Source of the DNA: Euborellia annulipes
Lineage: Eukaryota; Arthropoda; Insecta; Dermaptera; Anisolabididae
Assembly: GCA_023213315.1 (NCBI GenBank)
Contig: JAKCPI010009427.1
Coordinates: forward strand, 1 to 64,000
DNA length: 64,000 bases
Direction of reading: 5' to 3'
In this document: positions 41,960-53,711 of the stretch, one piece after another
Position numbering within the stretch: the stretch's first letter is position 1
Layout: every line of letters starts with the position of its first letter
The notes under the pieces: generated by a model
Told to the model about the DNA's origin: nothing
The model's input: only the letters and a program-made list of their open reading frames with translations
Databases searched by the model: none
Program-made: the position numbers and the translations under genes

Positions 41960-44040
41960 AATAGACTATCTTTTAAATAGATTAAAACGAAACTAGAAAT
42001 TGAATGAATAATATAAAGCGCATAGAAGATTTTAAATTAAATATGATTATTTGAAAATATTAAAACAATGAACAATGGATCAGAAGTATAAAGCCTTTTT
42101 GTTATTTTAAATTTAAAATATCGATTTTTTTAAACAATAAATCTGAATAAATCTTTTGAAAAATGAAAAATAATTATATATTTTAAAAAATTATTTATTG
42201 AAATTATTGGTATTTATTTAATTCTAAGAATTAAAATAGTTTAATACATAAAAGGAAAGTTTACAAAGTTCTTAAACTTAAATTTTTTTTTATAAAGTAA
42301 TTAAGAACTTTAAAATGTTCGTGCTTAAAGTAAATAACTAGTAAATTCGGAGAAAAATTATATATATGAAAAATATATACTAATAGAGGGTTATTTTTCC
42401 CGGGCATTTTTTTTCGGGATTCCCCGGCAATTTTGAAATCAAAGAAAAATCAATAAAAATGAATTTTTAACTAATTTATTCCATATTTTAAAAATCCAGG
42501 AATAACTACCCCTAGAATTTCTCGAATACACTACAAATGTGTGTGATTATCTTACACTAAAATTAAAGATCAGTACCAACTTTTAGAGTAAATACTTTAA
42601 TCGCACGTAGTACTTTCCTAGTAAATTTTTAAAAAACTTATTTTGTAATTTTTTTTTTTTGCATATTATAATCAGTCGCGGTTCAAACCCCAGGCAGGCA
42701 AAAATGTCAAAAAAATCATCTGCCAAATAAAAATGTGAAAAATTGGTTTTCATATGAGGATTCATCTTAAAAAATAATGAAATGGTGAGTTCAAATTAAA
42801 ATATAATGATGTTTATAATTATGGTCTGATTGACAGTCTAGGAAACTGTTTGACGATTTAGTCAATAAATGAGGGTGATTGATAGAAAAATAAAAATAAA
42901 TAAATAATTATTAACTAGTGAAAAAATATTAATTTTCTATTTCCTAATAAATAATAAATTCATAAACTTTTATTTTTGAATAATAATATAATTTAATTGA
43001 AATTAATATAATATTAATATTTTGATAGTTGAAATGAATATAGGGAATTAAGTATTTTTTTTTTTTTTTTTTGTAAAGATATTTTGAAAATTAAGAAATG
43101 GTATCAATACAACAAGAGTTTAAGTAGCCTCCTTTTTTCTGTTCCCGGGTGACATCAATGCGCAGGATAATCCAAATTTGATAGACTTCTGCGCACGTGA
43201 GCGTACCCCCATGATGAGAGTAACATTCGGACATTTTAGCCAAACTTCGGTGATCCTAAAGCTCAGCTTGAAAAATTAATTATAGTTTCATAGACTTGAA
43301 AAAAGTATTTTAATAAAAATTTTTTTTGAAGGTTTTCAGAAAGGTAAAATATCACTTAACGAACGTAAATTCGCTCAAAAATATAATAATTATGATTAAA
43401 AACGCATGAGACGCTAACTAATTATGGCTGGCATCGCCTCATGTGATGAAATCCTTTATTAACTAGTTTTTTAGTTAATTCTTAATTTAAATCGCAATTT
43501 AAACTTTTTATTTATTTATTTATTTATTTTTTTTAATATTCGCAGAAAAATAAAGAGAGATTTAGTTAGGTGAAAAACAAATTTAAAGAAGAATCTTTGA
43601 CGACTAACATTGTAAGTAGTACTCCTTTTCGTCCATTTTGTTTTCTTTAATATTGAAAATTAATTTATTTTTATAACCTTAATATGTCATTTTGATCTCA
43701 TTCTTTATTTATTTTCATTTAAACACATTTCATTTTATTTATTTATTTAATATAATTATTAATATTTAAAAAAAATTTGATGTTGGCTAAGTCGTTGGCC
43801 TTTTAACGTAACGTCTATTCCCTGACTTAAACGATTTTTACTTTCTCTTACCTATTAATATATATGAAATATATAGAGCTAGAAAGTATTGTTTTTTTTT
43901 TTGTTTTTTTTTTTACTTTGTTCCATTAACAAACATGTTCATACATTTTCATAGTAACAATATAGGACAGGTGTGGCCAAACTTTTATCCATTAAGAGTG
44001 ACTTATTCATATAGTCTGCGGACACCTTTTAGGATTTTTC
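41960..44040. other. AT-rich stretch without assigned features
   Basis: I see only a repeat A hairpin at 43838-43885 and a short less AT-rich segment (43140-43260) without splice-bounded coding potential. Confidence 0.5.
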
Positions 44041-44064
44041 AGAATTTAGAATAAATTATCTCAT

Positions 44065-44341
44065 CAGTGGCATCATTTGGGGGGGGGGGGGGGGGGGGCA
44101 GGGCAGCATTTGCCCCCTCCCCAACGGCTCTGATTTTTATAAAATTTTATACTATTCTTAAATAAAATATTTCAAAATATATCTACGAGGTATAAACTTT
44201 ACAACAATTAATTAAATTAAATATCTTTTGGCCAAATTTGAGTACCTATTTCTAAGTAAATTTTAAGGAAAAAAGTTTGCCTCCCCCCAAGAAAAAAATT
44301 TGCCTCCCCAAGAAAAAGTTAAAATGACGCCACTCATGTCG
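44065..44341. mobile_element. hAT-type MITE with long G-run, duplication TATCTCAT
   Basis: The left end CAGTGGCATCATTTGGG is followed by a G-run. The right end reads AATGACGCCACTCATGTCG. TATCTCAT occurs at 44057-44064 and 44342-44349. The right terminus is slightly longer than the left, so the exact end is uncertain. Confidence 0.65.
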
Positions 44342-44374
44342 TATCTCATTAAGATTTTCAGTTTTTTTTTTTTT

Positions 44375-44545
44375 TTTTTAAGGTCTTTTTTTGGCATCTA
44401 AGGCCATTTAGACTCCATCCCTATTTACTCCAAACGATTTGTAGTCAATTCAAATGAAATAAATTTTTCTCGGGGGCGGGAAGCGAACTCGGGACCCCAG
44501 AGGGAGCCGGTTAGAGGGGGCCAAGCCACACCCTCGATCATTTAC
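44375..44545 (-). mobile_element. tRNA-derived SINE (family 1)
   Basis: The B-box-like segment GAGTTCGCTTCCCGCCC lies on the minus strand, followed by GGAGTCTAAATGGCCTTAGA and AAAAAAAGACCTTAAA. The head is C-rich. Confidence 0.65.
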
Positions 44546-44751
44546 CATTCAATCGGCAAGATACACAAGTGCTTGAAATCTTAATAAGGAACCTGCACGT
44601 GCCTGCAGGTGAGATAATGGGGGGAGTTTAATTTATGTTCGGTTTTGGGTGAAATGATAAGGATTGTGAACTGGTAGATCTATGAGGATCTCAGGGATGA
44701 TGTATGAAATTGCCTGGCTCAAAAAGACTTCAATGTCCTTTAAGGCAGTGA

Positions 44752-44850
44752 TTCTCAACCACTGTGCCGTGGCATTTTTATGTGCCGCCAAATCTTAAAG
44801 TGTTCCTTGGATATAGGAAGATTTATTCGTAAACATTAAAGTGTAATTTT
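44752..44850. mobile_element. hAT end fragment (CAGTGATTCTCAACC)
   Basis: CAGTGATTCTCAACCACTGT and GCCGTGGCATTTTT are typical of hAT ends. No matching right end was found. Another orphan end (GGTTGAGAAACGCTG) lies at 4828. Confidence 0.5.
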
Positions 44851-45173
44851 AGAAATGTAAATAGTAAAAATTATAATGCCTTTTTTTCGTTACAAATAAA
44901 GTTTAAATTAATGAAAACCATCATAAAACCGAAAAAAAAATCGAGACTCTAGAAAGCGATATGAAAGTAACATTGTCATTTTTAAAACCAAATATATCCG
45001 AAATTATCAAAAAACATCAAGCTCAAATTTCTCATTAAAAGAAAAAAAATTAATCCCTTAATAAACGTACTGTTGTTTTTGTAATATATGTAATTTCTTA
45101 TTTAATTTTTTTTTTTTTATAAATTTCAAGGTATTTTTTATTTTTCTGAGACTATTGATATTTAGTACTTTGT

Positions 45174-45340
45174 TTAAGGTCTTTTTCGGCATCTAAGGCC
45201 ATTTAGACCCCATCCCTATTTATTTCAAATGTTGGTAGCCAATTCAAAGGAAATAAATTCTCTTGGGACGGGAAGCGAACCTGGTACCCCAGTCAAAAGA
45301 AGTTAATGCCTTCTCTCTGAGTCACGGCTATTTAGTATAT
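45174..45340 (-). mobile_element. tRNA-derived SINE (family 1), best copy
   Basis: The minus strand reads an A-box-like GTGACTCAGAGAGAAGGC, the B box GGTTCGCTTCC, the body GGGGTCTAAATGGCCTTAGA and the tail GCCGAAAAAGACCTTAAAC. This is the usual plan of a tRNA-derived SINE. Confidence 0.7.
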
Positions 45341-46029
45341 AGACTAAATTAATCGGTAGCCAATATATTTAGCGCTTAGGAAGGGAAGTAAATCATTTAC
45401 TTTTGAAATGCAGAGCAAGAACTCTACATCTACTCAAAGGATCATGTGAATTTTAAAAATTCCATCAAATATAAATTTTCAATTATAAAGATGAGTAGTC
45501 AACTAAAAGGAATTAATAAATAAAAATATTCTTCATAATTCCTCATACTACAGACGCTAAATAAACATTACAAACTTGAATAAATTTTTAAGTTATTTTT
45601 TAACTAACTTTCTCTTGGATCTTTTTAACTAAATGAATCAATCTCAGCTAGCAGAATGAATTTGGTTAAATAATATAAAAGATCAGGGAAAGGATGGAAA
45701 GATTCAAATACTGCTATTAGAGGTCTAATAACGTTTCTAAACTAAAGAGGATGTGATCATCAGAGGTCTCGCCTGCGGATACGAAACATCTATAGAAATT
45801 TTATCACCTTATCACTATAGACAGGCACAATACTCTGTCATATAAGGCGACTCCTCATGATCAACTTTGACCCTAATTCAATTTTTCGATTCACTGACTG
45901 AATATGAGACAATTAATTTCGGAAATGAATTTAGAAAACCATTATCTTTGGACAATCATGGTGTGTTTAATCAAAACAATAAATAAAATATTGTAATTTT
46001 AATGAAAAAATAAATAAATAAATAAAATA

Positions 46030-46370
46030 ATTTATTTAAATCTATAATAAATAATTCGTTTCATTGGAAAAAAGAGAAAATAAAAAACGTCGGTCATGAG
46101 TCCCCCGCCAGGAACGAAGTTCCTCACGCGTTTTTTTCAACCGAATATAATTTAATATGAATATTAATTTAAAAACAAAAGAAATATTTATTTTCATTTT
46201 TAAATCATATAGAATGAGATAGAGAGAGGGTAAGAGCCAGTCCCCATTGGCTCTACCCTCGCGTAGCCTTCCTCCGCCGGCGCTAGAGCGCTGTAACGCT
46301 TTTTTGTTACTCAAGGAGGTGTTAAGTGACGATTTCTCCCAATTCACCCTACTGTAAGCCACGTAAAAGA
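46030..46370. other. Unassigned GC-containing segment
   Basis: This locally richer segment has GAGTCCCCCGCCAGGAACG, CTCTACCCTCGCGTAGCC and CGCCGGCGCTAGAGCGC. A 106-codon minus-strand open frame spans it without recognisable domain or splice sites. It is probably a DNA element of unknown family. Confidence 0.3.
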
Positions 46371-46379
46371 ACTTTGTTC

Positions 46380-46715
46380 CAAAATCTGAAATACTAAATC
46401 AGTAAAGTGTACTTTAGGAAAAAACTTATTAATATACTTTTAATAGAGCATCTCAAAAATAGTGGATTTATGAATTTTAATCAAAATCGTTAGAGCGAGT
46501 TTTGAGAAAATCGAAAAAAAAAATACAGCAGTAGTACTTTTTGGCCGATTTTGTTCAAAAGCATCATGAATAACACAGGCAGACCAATTTGTGGGATCCA
46601 CTTTTTTGAACTCAAGGGTCCTCAAAATGTATATTTCCATTAAAATTTCGACATCGATTATTGACATGATGAATATTCTCTCACTATATATTACATATAT
46701 AGGTAAGAGATAATA
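46380..46715 (-). mobile_element. Repeat A copy (5' half)
   Basis: TTAGAGCGAGTTTTGAGAAA, TTTTTGGCCGATTTTGTTCA, CAGGCAGACCAATTTGTGG and the terminal hairpin ATATATAGGTAAGAGATAAT. Confidence 0.55.
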
Positions 46716-47404
46716 AAAATATTCTAATTTTTTCTCATATTATACTTTAAAACTGAATAGTTGTTGAGATAATCACGCATTTTTAGAGTATCTCCCGATT
46801 TTTTATTATTTCTATTGAATAAGCTATTGGATGGAAAGTCAATAAAGAAATAGGATACTTACTCCGGGAAAGGAAAGTAAATATTTATTTGGTTTATTTC
46901 TTAGCTTCAAAAAAAATGTTTTTATGCCCACGAGTATTGTTAATAAAAATTTATTTAATAATAAAGAGGATATGCTGATTTGCATGATGAAGTAATTTGA
47001 AGTCTGTTAAAAAAATAAAACTCAACAATATACTGTCGAAATAAATGCATTAAGTAACTCCATTTATTTTAACAACTAAGAAATATAAATATTAATTCTA
47101 TATAAAATATAAATCTCACGTTCTTTAAAAATTTGACGCAGTGGATGTGTATGATTTTTTAAGATTTTGTAACCCCGAGGCAGCAAAGGGATGCTATTAA
47201 GTAAATTCCTTTCACATTCATATGGGAATAAATGTCATAGAGACTAACATCAGTTAATAGGCCTTTTATGTTGATTGGTGGACTCAGGGCCGCCGAGAGA
47301 CTTATCTGACACCGAGATTGTACCTCCCAAAAAAAAAGAGTTTAAATTTAAAACCGAATATATGCAGTTAAGAAAATATCTTTTTTCTATAACCAAAGGC
47401 CATA

Positions 47405-47520
47405 GGGGGCCATTCATTAATTACGTAAGGGTCTTAAGAGGGAGGGGGGGGGGGTTAATAAAATCTCTACATGTCCTTATGTAGGGGAGAGGGTCGTAAA
47501 ACCTATTCTTACGTAATACT
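47405..47520. mobile_element. MITE with ATTAATTACGTAAGG end, left copy
   Basis: The left end GGCCATTCATTAATTACGTA is followed by AGGGAGGGGGGGG and TATGTAGGGGAGAGGGTCG, then CTTACGTAAT. The right terminus is degraded. Confidence 0.65.
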
Positions 47521-47684
47521 TTTTGAATCAAAATTCAATACAAAGAATCTAATTTCATTTTGGATTCCCAATAGTTCACTTTAAAAACATATGAAAAATT
47601 ACTTATAATTCTACTATTGATATTCCTAAAACTAAATTGTGATTTTATAATAAGTTAGTATTTATTGAATGTATATTTTTTCAG

Positions 47685-47772
47685 AAAGAAGTAAACATAC
47701 AGAAGATACATTTCAAAAGTTAAAAGAAGTTTATACTAAACTTCGAGAAGAACATATACAACTAATTAGACA
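47685..47772 (+). CDS. Hip1/Hip1R-like coiled-coil exon, isolated (possibly transposon-captured)
   Basis: A pyrimidine-rich acceptor (TATATTTTTTCAG) precedes 47685 and a donor GTATTT follows 47772. The exon starts with the last two bases of a codon (AA) and then reads RSKHTEDTFQKLKEVYTKLR and EEHIQLIRQ in an uninterrupted frame. Human HIP1 has YSKLKEKYSELVQNHADLLR in its coiled coil, and the spacing of Lys/Leu/Glu and the Leu-Ile/Leu-Arg ending agree. Hip1 proteins link clathrin and actin during endocytosis: an ANTH domain lies before this coiled coil and a talin-like (I/LWEQ) domain after it. I found no other Hip1 exon in the window. The exon lies between two copies of an ACGTAA-palindrome MITE, next to a LINE, and inside a wider pair of inverted ends. 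It could therefore be a lone exon of a long-intron gene or a captured fragment. Confidence 0.5.
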
Positions 47773-47877
47773 GGTATTTTTTAAAGTATTTTATTTATAT
47801 TTATATTTATTTATACTTCCACCCCTCCCTTGTTTGGGTTAAGGGTTCGATACATTAATTTATTTACATTTTACAAT

Positions 47878-48768
47878 TTACATTAGACTTAGAAAATTTA
47901 TTTGTTTCTCCCAAGTCCTCCACACTTCCACCATTTCTTTCCGGACGTCATTCCTCAGTTGGCTCCTCCAGCCTCCTCTTCCATTGACCTCGCTTCCTCT
48001 TTTCCTAAGCCAGTTCTTCATGTCTTCTCTTACCGCTCCCTGTACCACTTCACAATCAAAGATGTGTTCCAAGGACTCTTCTTCCTTCTTGCATAGCCTA
48101 CAGGCTTCTGTTTTTTCCCACCTTCTGCTATGTGGAAGACCGTTCCCCATCCTCATCCTTGTCCATATTTCCCTGTCTGCGTTGGATATCCTGTTCTCTA
48201 TAAGATAGTGCTCCATCCCAACCCTCTCCTTTATCTCTTGGTAGTACGCACAGAACGTGGAACGATTTATTCTGCTCCAGTTTTTTTGTATTTCCTGCTC
48301 CACCCTCTTCACGCACATCCCATCCAGCTCCGTTATAATGGCATCTATATCCTTGTCCTCATATATTAGCGATAGGATAACTGGGCTCCCCACCTCTTGC
48401 CACGCCCTCTCCATCTCTCTTCCCCATTGGGAAGGGTTCTTATTTAAGATACTCCTAACAGTTTCTCTCAAGCATATTCTTGGCCATCTGTTTCTGTCCA
48501 TTGTCGTAATCCTCAATATTTTCTTTGCCATGGTTATAAAATTTTTCGTTCCGACGCTCAAGCAACCCGTCTCCATCTGCCACATATAGTTCGGAGTGTT
48601 CCTCAAGACGCCTAGGATCCCCTTAACATACCGTCCTTGCACTCTTTCCGCTTCTTCCGCTTGTTTCCATCCCCATGTCTCCACTCCATATGAAATTATT
48701 GAGTAGACAAGGGAATCAAATAGTTTGATCTTCTCTCCTATTCCTCTCAGTCCGCCTCTCTTCCACAC
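47878..48768 (-). pseudogene. LINE ORF2 C-terminal part with zinc finger
   Basis: This uninterrupted reading of about 290 codons follows the RT palm. It includes the thumb-like WGWKQAEEAERVQGRYVKG segment, a polar linker, and near the end the finger C-x2-C-x9-H-x4-C. The stop lies at 47878, followed by the AT-rich tail. No methionine start is meaningful here because the frame continues, through a frameshift, from the RT part upstream. The family's usual ORF2 has about 1000 residues, so most of it is absent. The plus-strand open frames over the same span are shadows. Confidence 0.85.
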
Positions 48769-48814
48769 CGACCATAGCTGGTTTACACTCGCTAATGCTT
48801 TCCCTGCTTGCGTC

Positions 48815-49177
48815 TTAATATGCTCTCTTGAAGAACCATTGGGGAGGGGGGACGTTATGTATTGGGGGGGGACTTGGGGTAAACACGTGTCCCAGGTAAT
48901 TGTATCTTTTCACAACTTCGATTTTTTCTCCTTCCAAACTCCATTCTTCCTTTCTTCCACTTCTTCCCCCTCCCTTTCTAAAGATCATTATTTTGGACTT
49001 GTTTGCGTTTATCTCCAATCGGTTCTTCTTTACATATGTGCCCAGGTTCCTTATCATTTCTGCTAATCCCTTCCTATTTTCTGAAAGGATCACTATGTCG
49101 TCCGCATATTTTAGACAGTATATTTTGGTCCCACCTATTACTGTTCCCCCGTCTGTCTTCTCCAAATCCTTGTCCAA
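48815..49177 (-). pseudogene. LINE ORF2 reverse-transcriptase palm fragment
   Basis: This reads INDLDKDLEK, then KIYCLKYADDIVILSENR, then EINANKSKIMIFRKGG and KRYNYLGHVF. It contains the catalytic YADD box and the conserved Lys-rich region that follows it in LINE palms. The C-terminal tail after YLGHVF is out-of-frame noise produced by the C-run frameshift. The true continuation (GSSREHIKTQAGKA) is in another frame just downstream. Confidence 0.85.
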
Positions 49178-49382
49178 GTCGTTTATGTAGACATAATGTC
49201 TACATAAAGTTAGTATTTATTATAAATTACATAATTTTAATCAACATTTTATATCATGAGAAGAGTATAATTTAAATTATTACTTGTTAAAAAATAAAAA
49301 TTATTGATTTAAGTTGAACTGTAAGTTTTAGTGGATGGAACTGATCTTTTCCTAACATTTTATTATTTAGAAGAACGAGATA

Positions 49383-49498
49383 AAGTCTTACGTAAGAACG
49401 GGGAGGGGGGGTTCGAGAAATCTTATGTATACTTACATGGGGGAAGGGGGTCAAAAATGACTAAAATTGTCCTTACGTAATTAATGTATGGCCCTAGG
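49383..49498. mobile_element. MITE with ATTAATTACGTAAGG end, right copy
   Basis: TCTTACGTAAGAACGGGG, ACTTACATGGGGGAAGGGGG, and the complete right end CCTTACGTAATTAATGTATG. It has the same orientation as the copy at 47405. Confidence 0.65.
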
Positions 49499-50439
49499 AC
49501 AATAAGTAGGAAAAAAATTTCTCTCAGGGGGCTGATGGTAGTTTCTAGGTTTTAGGGGATGTTTTGTGTTTATTCAGAAACGCTAATAAATAGAGATCTC
49601 AAACTCGCAAGATCAATGTATCTTATTGACACCAACATTTCCTAAATTACTTAACTTGGGCTGTTTCAAGAAATATTTCCTGAAATGATTAGCCAGATAT
49701 CCTTCTGATTCGCTATACTATGGTCTTTAGAGACTAAAGGGCAGAAATTTATTTTTTTCTTTTCAGTTCCAAAAGGTCCGGAGTCCCCATTAGAGAAAAT
49801 ATTTAATGAAAATGGTTTTATTTTTTTAACAGATGAAGCTGGAAGGGCTCGAGTCCCGGGGATATATCGCCCCTGCCTCCCTCTCTCTGCGGCCCTGGGC
49901 ATAATATATTGACCACAAACCCGCTCCATTTAAATTTCTAGTTTTTATTTATAAAGACCTTTGTTTTAAAACACCGTTGTTAATATAATTAAACATTATT
50001 TTAATAAGAAGAAGACGAAATAAGAAAAAGATATTAAATTTAGTATTCCCACTTAGTTTCATACCTGCTACTTAATTATTAATGAACAACATTCGTCTCT
50101 TTATTTAGGACTATGTTTTAAAGTGATAAGGGAAATACATGTTGTTAGATAGTTGTTTCACTCCTCTACAATTACTCACTCAATGGGTTTATTCATAATC
50201 ATGTCTAATTTAACACTATTGATTTTTTAATATCAATAGTTTAAAAATGTATTTAAAACTTTGATAAAGTTATCATGATTAAAAGCTAAAAAGATGAGAT
50301 TTTAATTTATTTTTTTAAAGGGGGGAGGAGGATAAAAAAAATCATAAAGCATATTAAATAATAAAAAATTAGGTCAAAATCATTCACATTAGTTGAATTA
50401 CAGTCAATGCTATTTCATAGAAATTGAATCAAAATATAA

Positions 50440-50578
50440 TTCATGTACTTTTAATTTGCTTAAAAATGTTCACACACAGGCAAATTTGCGGGACCCACTT
50501 TTTTTCCACTCGAATTTTTGACATGATCGCAATACTTTCTCTATATATTTCAAATATACGGTAAGAAAAAGTAAAAAT
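50440..50578 (-). mobile_element. Repeat A 5' fragment
   Basis: ACACAGGCAAATTTGCGGG, TTTTTGACATGATCGCAATA and the terminal hairpin at 50530-50575. Confidence 0.5.
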
Positions 50579-51284
50579 GATGTCCTTGTGCTAATCGAAG
50601 ATAGGCAACCCGGGAGATATAAAAAATTAACTAATTAGTGAGTTCACAAATTTATTACCTTTTTGTGACTGAAAGATATGCAACCAAAATAACCAACTAT
50701 CTAAAGGCATTTTCAATTAATTTTGAGATAACTAATCAACTGTTGGGTAAAAGGCGAAGGCGGACGGCGGGGCTAGTTAAATCAAAATTTGGTATGAGCA
50801 CAAAAAAAATGTACTAATAAAAATTTATCCAATTCATCAAATCAGAAAAGAATCAATAAACGAGATTTTTTTATTAAAAGAGAGGTTGATTTCTTCGGTT
50901 ATAAAATATGTATTATTATATCTAACACGTACTATACATATACGTGATGAATTTCTGATGGTTCTTCCCAATTTCCTCGATTATTAATTTAATATAATAT
51001 CTATTTACTTGGCCGAAATCATTTGATATACTGGTATACTAATAACTGATCAAATGGGTATTTGCCGGAGAATTTAATCATTCTTGCGCTAATAAGTAAT
51101 AAAAATAAGAGGAGCTTGAGGTTTAAAAGTAAATGAAATATTTTACAAAAAGTCATGATATAGTTAACTAGAATAATAATTTTGAGGTATGTCTTTGTGG
51201 CTGGAAGTATTTCTAATGCGGAGTCAATAAAAGAAATAATTTTGGCTGCATATGCCTTGCAATATTTTTTGACGCCGCCTTAGA

Positions 51285-51870
51285 TTAATAATAGAAAAAA
51301 TCTGGTGTGACTTTTCACACAGCATACAACTTTCTCTTACAATTGGTAAGAAAAAGTTGTGTTCTGTGCTTGTCACATCAGATTTTTTGTGTCGACATAT
51401 GTTTAGTTTCCGCCGATATATTAGGATTAAAGATGTAAAATTTATAAACATGGGTAAATATTTATCTTTTGTCACCATGGCAAACATTTCTCTCATCTTT
51501 CCTATGAAGTAGAAGAGCTTCAAACAATTTTAATGGCTAAATAAGAATATACGTTTTGAAGAGCAACTAAAAATAAAGGATTTTTGAATTTTAATCAAAA
51601 TCGTTGAGCGAATTTTGAGAAAATCGAAAAAATTGAAAAAGTAATTAGTAAAGTATTAGTACTCTTTGACTGATTTTGTTCAAAAGTTTCGTGTCACGTG
51701 CAAGAATTAAATATAAAATTTCAACCTCCTTTTCATTCTTGAGATATTTTGTTCACAGACAGACAGACTAACCATGTTGCGAAAACAACTTTTTTGGATT
51801 CAGGGGACATCAAAACATGTATATCCATCAAAATTTCGACATCGAATTTTTCGGTAATCGTTGATACCAT
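51285..51870 (-). mobile_element. Repeat A copy, nearly complete
   Basis: The closing hairpin CTGGTGTGACTTTTCACACA/TTGTCACATCAGATTTTTT, then all core words down to CAAAATTTCGACATCGAATT. Only the 5' terminal hairpin is missing. Confidence 0.65.
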
Positions 51871-52897
51871 TTAGCTCGGAACGTGTATGATTGTACGATT
51901 TGTTTATTTTTCAATAGTCTTCATTAAAACCTACACCACTTTCCCTACAAAATATATTTTTGAGAAAATTAATCAGTGCAAAAATTCATTTAGAAAAATT
52001 ATAAATAAATGTGTTTTGTGAATAAGTTATTTATTTATTTATTTACTAGACTCAGTGGAAAGGGAATAGCCAATAGTTAAACATTAATTAGAAGAGCGTT
52101 TTATTATTAAAAGTTTAAATTATTGTTGGATTCTTTGCGTTTTCTGAAAATCTTCTCAACTCATCCCATATCCATTTGAATTTAATAATTTATAAACCCC
52201 TTAAAATAGACTTTTCCGAATGACCTAGAGACTTTATTAGTTGGTGATTTGAGCAAACGGCATTGCCAGGTAGCTGAAATGAGAGACTTCAATATGGATT
52301 TTGTTCAAAAAGAGTGCGCATGTCCTTAAATTCTATGATCAATTCATTGAATCGCCATTTTATAAATTTTAATCTGACCAAGCATACATCCTCATTTCAT
52401 ACATGAATAGATTACTTTATGAAGAATCATCTACTTTATAATGATATTATTAGTCCACAGGTGTTCGCGCTGAGATAATATATTATTATAAACGAAAAGT
52501 CTTATCCATGAAATGATATCAATTAAATAAATTTGGACGGTTATCATGACAATTATTAGAATATATTTTCTATTAAGCAAAAATATCTAAAGTGTAAAAG
52601 CTTCATTAAAAATTATACGATCGAAAAGAAAAAAAATAATGTATTTAATATATGTATAAGTACGAAAATACCTGTTCTGTAAATTTATTTAAATTAATCG
52701 ATATTCGGAGTTTATCATATAAATTGTTAAGAGTTTTTAATATTTATTAGACCTACATAGTTTTCAGGTATTACAATAGTTGGCGTTTGATTGCAGGAAG
52801 TTGGACATAGACAACCAAAATGACTAACTTAATAATGAATTTTTTTTAAACTAGCCTCGCCGCCCGGTTTTGGCGAGCAGCCTCTCGAAATGATTAA

Positions 52898-53096
52898 AGG
52901 TGGATTCACACCGGGACCTGACTTGACTTGTGTTGAGTCCTGTGGCGAACCCAACCTATGTATTCCTATGGAGGGGCACACACTACTGCCGACAACTCTG
53001 TTTCTGTAGCAGTGTGTGCACCTCCATAGGAATACATAGGTTGGGTTCGCCACCGGACTCAACTTAAGTCAAGTCAGGTCCCGGTGTGAATCCACC
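52898..53096. mobile_element. Near-perfect palindromic MITE with TTAA duplication
   Basis: The arms GGTGGATTCACACCGGGACC and its complement extend about 95 bp each (AACCCAACCTATGTATTCCT is mirrored at 53020-53045). TTAA borders both ends, as for piggyBac-type insertions. Confidence 0.8.
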
Positions 53097-53254
53097 TTAA
53101 TAGTTGACGCCATAAATGTATTTTGTTTCCTTAAAATCTTATCTTATACTATTAAACGAGCAATGTATGTTTATATATTTAATTGTAAGCACATTAGTTC
53201 TCAAAAACGGCTCTATTTTTTCAAATTTTTTTTTGGTATGAAAATGAAATTATG

Positions 53255-53605
53255 TTAGCTAGGCCTCATTTTTGGGAAAATTCGGTTACTAGTACTTTAA
53301 TGATGTGCTTTTTTAGTTTTTCCCAATTTTCTCGAAATTCTCTTTATAGATCTCTTTCCAATTTTAAATATTTACTATTCGCAGTATACAAAACTCTTCG
53401 TCTTTGGGAAACCTCGGGTACTAGTACTTTACTGATGTACTTTATAAGTTTTTTCCAATTTTCTCAAAATTTCCTTTATCGATTTTTTTCAAATTTTAAG
53501 TATATATACTATTTCCGGTACCAATATGATATTAAGCTAGGTCTTGTCATTGGGAGACTTCGAGTACTAATACTTTACAGATGTTCTTTTTTTAGTTTTT
53601 CCAAT
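53255..53605 (+). repeat. Three tandem degenerate units related to the repeat A core
   Basis: The block TTGGGAAA..TCGG.TACTAGTACTTTA-TGATG..CTTTTT followed by CAATTTTCTC recurs at about 53270, 53403 and 53545, spaced 133 and 145 bp. Each unit ends in a TTCAAATTTTAA-type word. Confidence 0.55.
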
Positions 53606-53711
53606 TTTATCAAAAGAAAAAACCACCGAGCTCCAGCTCGGTCATCCCGGAACTTTAATATTATTACGATGTATTTTGTTTGTTCTAGTTATTCGTTTGT
53701 ACTCACATATC

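Larger units (their letters stand above)
47780..49195 (-). mobile_element. 5'-truncated LINE (non-LTR retrotransposon), frameshifted
   Basis: On the minus strand two open frames (48815-49177 and 47878-48768) form one protein broken by a frameshift in C-runs near 48840-48875. The first part carries the reverse-transcriptase catalytic box YADD (49096-49107 on the complement), then a conserved LEINANKSKIM segment. The second part has SYGVETWGWKQ, then about 150 residues of linker, and ends with a Cys-rich finger, CRLCKKEEESLEHIFDC. This arrangement is typical of APE-type LINEs, and the closest relatives I remember are in ants and other insects. The RT fingers and the endonuclease are missing, so the copy is 5'-truncated near 49195. 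The 3' end is a TTTATATTTA-type simple tail (about 47780-47825 on the plus strand). The copy is dead. It lies within 60 bp of the Hip1-like exon. Confidence 0.85.
49900..52890. other. AT-rich stretch, apart from the repeat A copies listed
   Basis: No exon or complete element is visible outside 50440-50578 and 51285-51870. Confidence 0.5.

Noticed and set aside
47902..49275. Several plus-strand frames of 60-113 codons
   Set aside because: They are antisense shadows of the LINE reverse transcriptase on the minus strand.
47405..49498. One large DNA transposon with ACGTAA ends enclosing the Hip1-like exon and the LINE
   Set aside because: The two end sequences align in the same orientation as separate MITE copies, each with its own degraded inner end, so a single element is not proven. 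Kept only as a possibility in the findings.
47285..49896. Outer inverted pair CAGGGCCGC/GCGGCCCTG as the ends of one element
   Set aside because: The flanking 8 bp do not match (GGTGGACT against GGCATAAT), so these may be two independent fragments.
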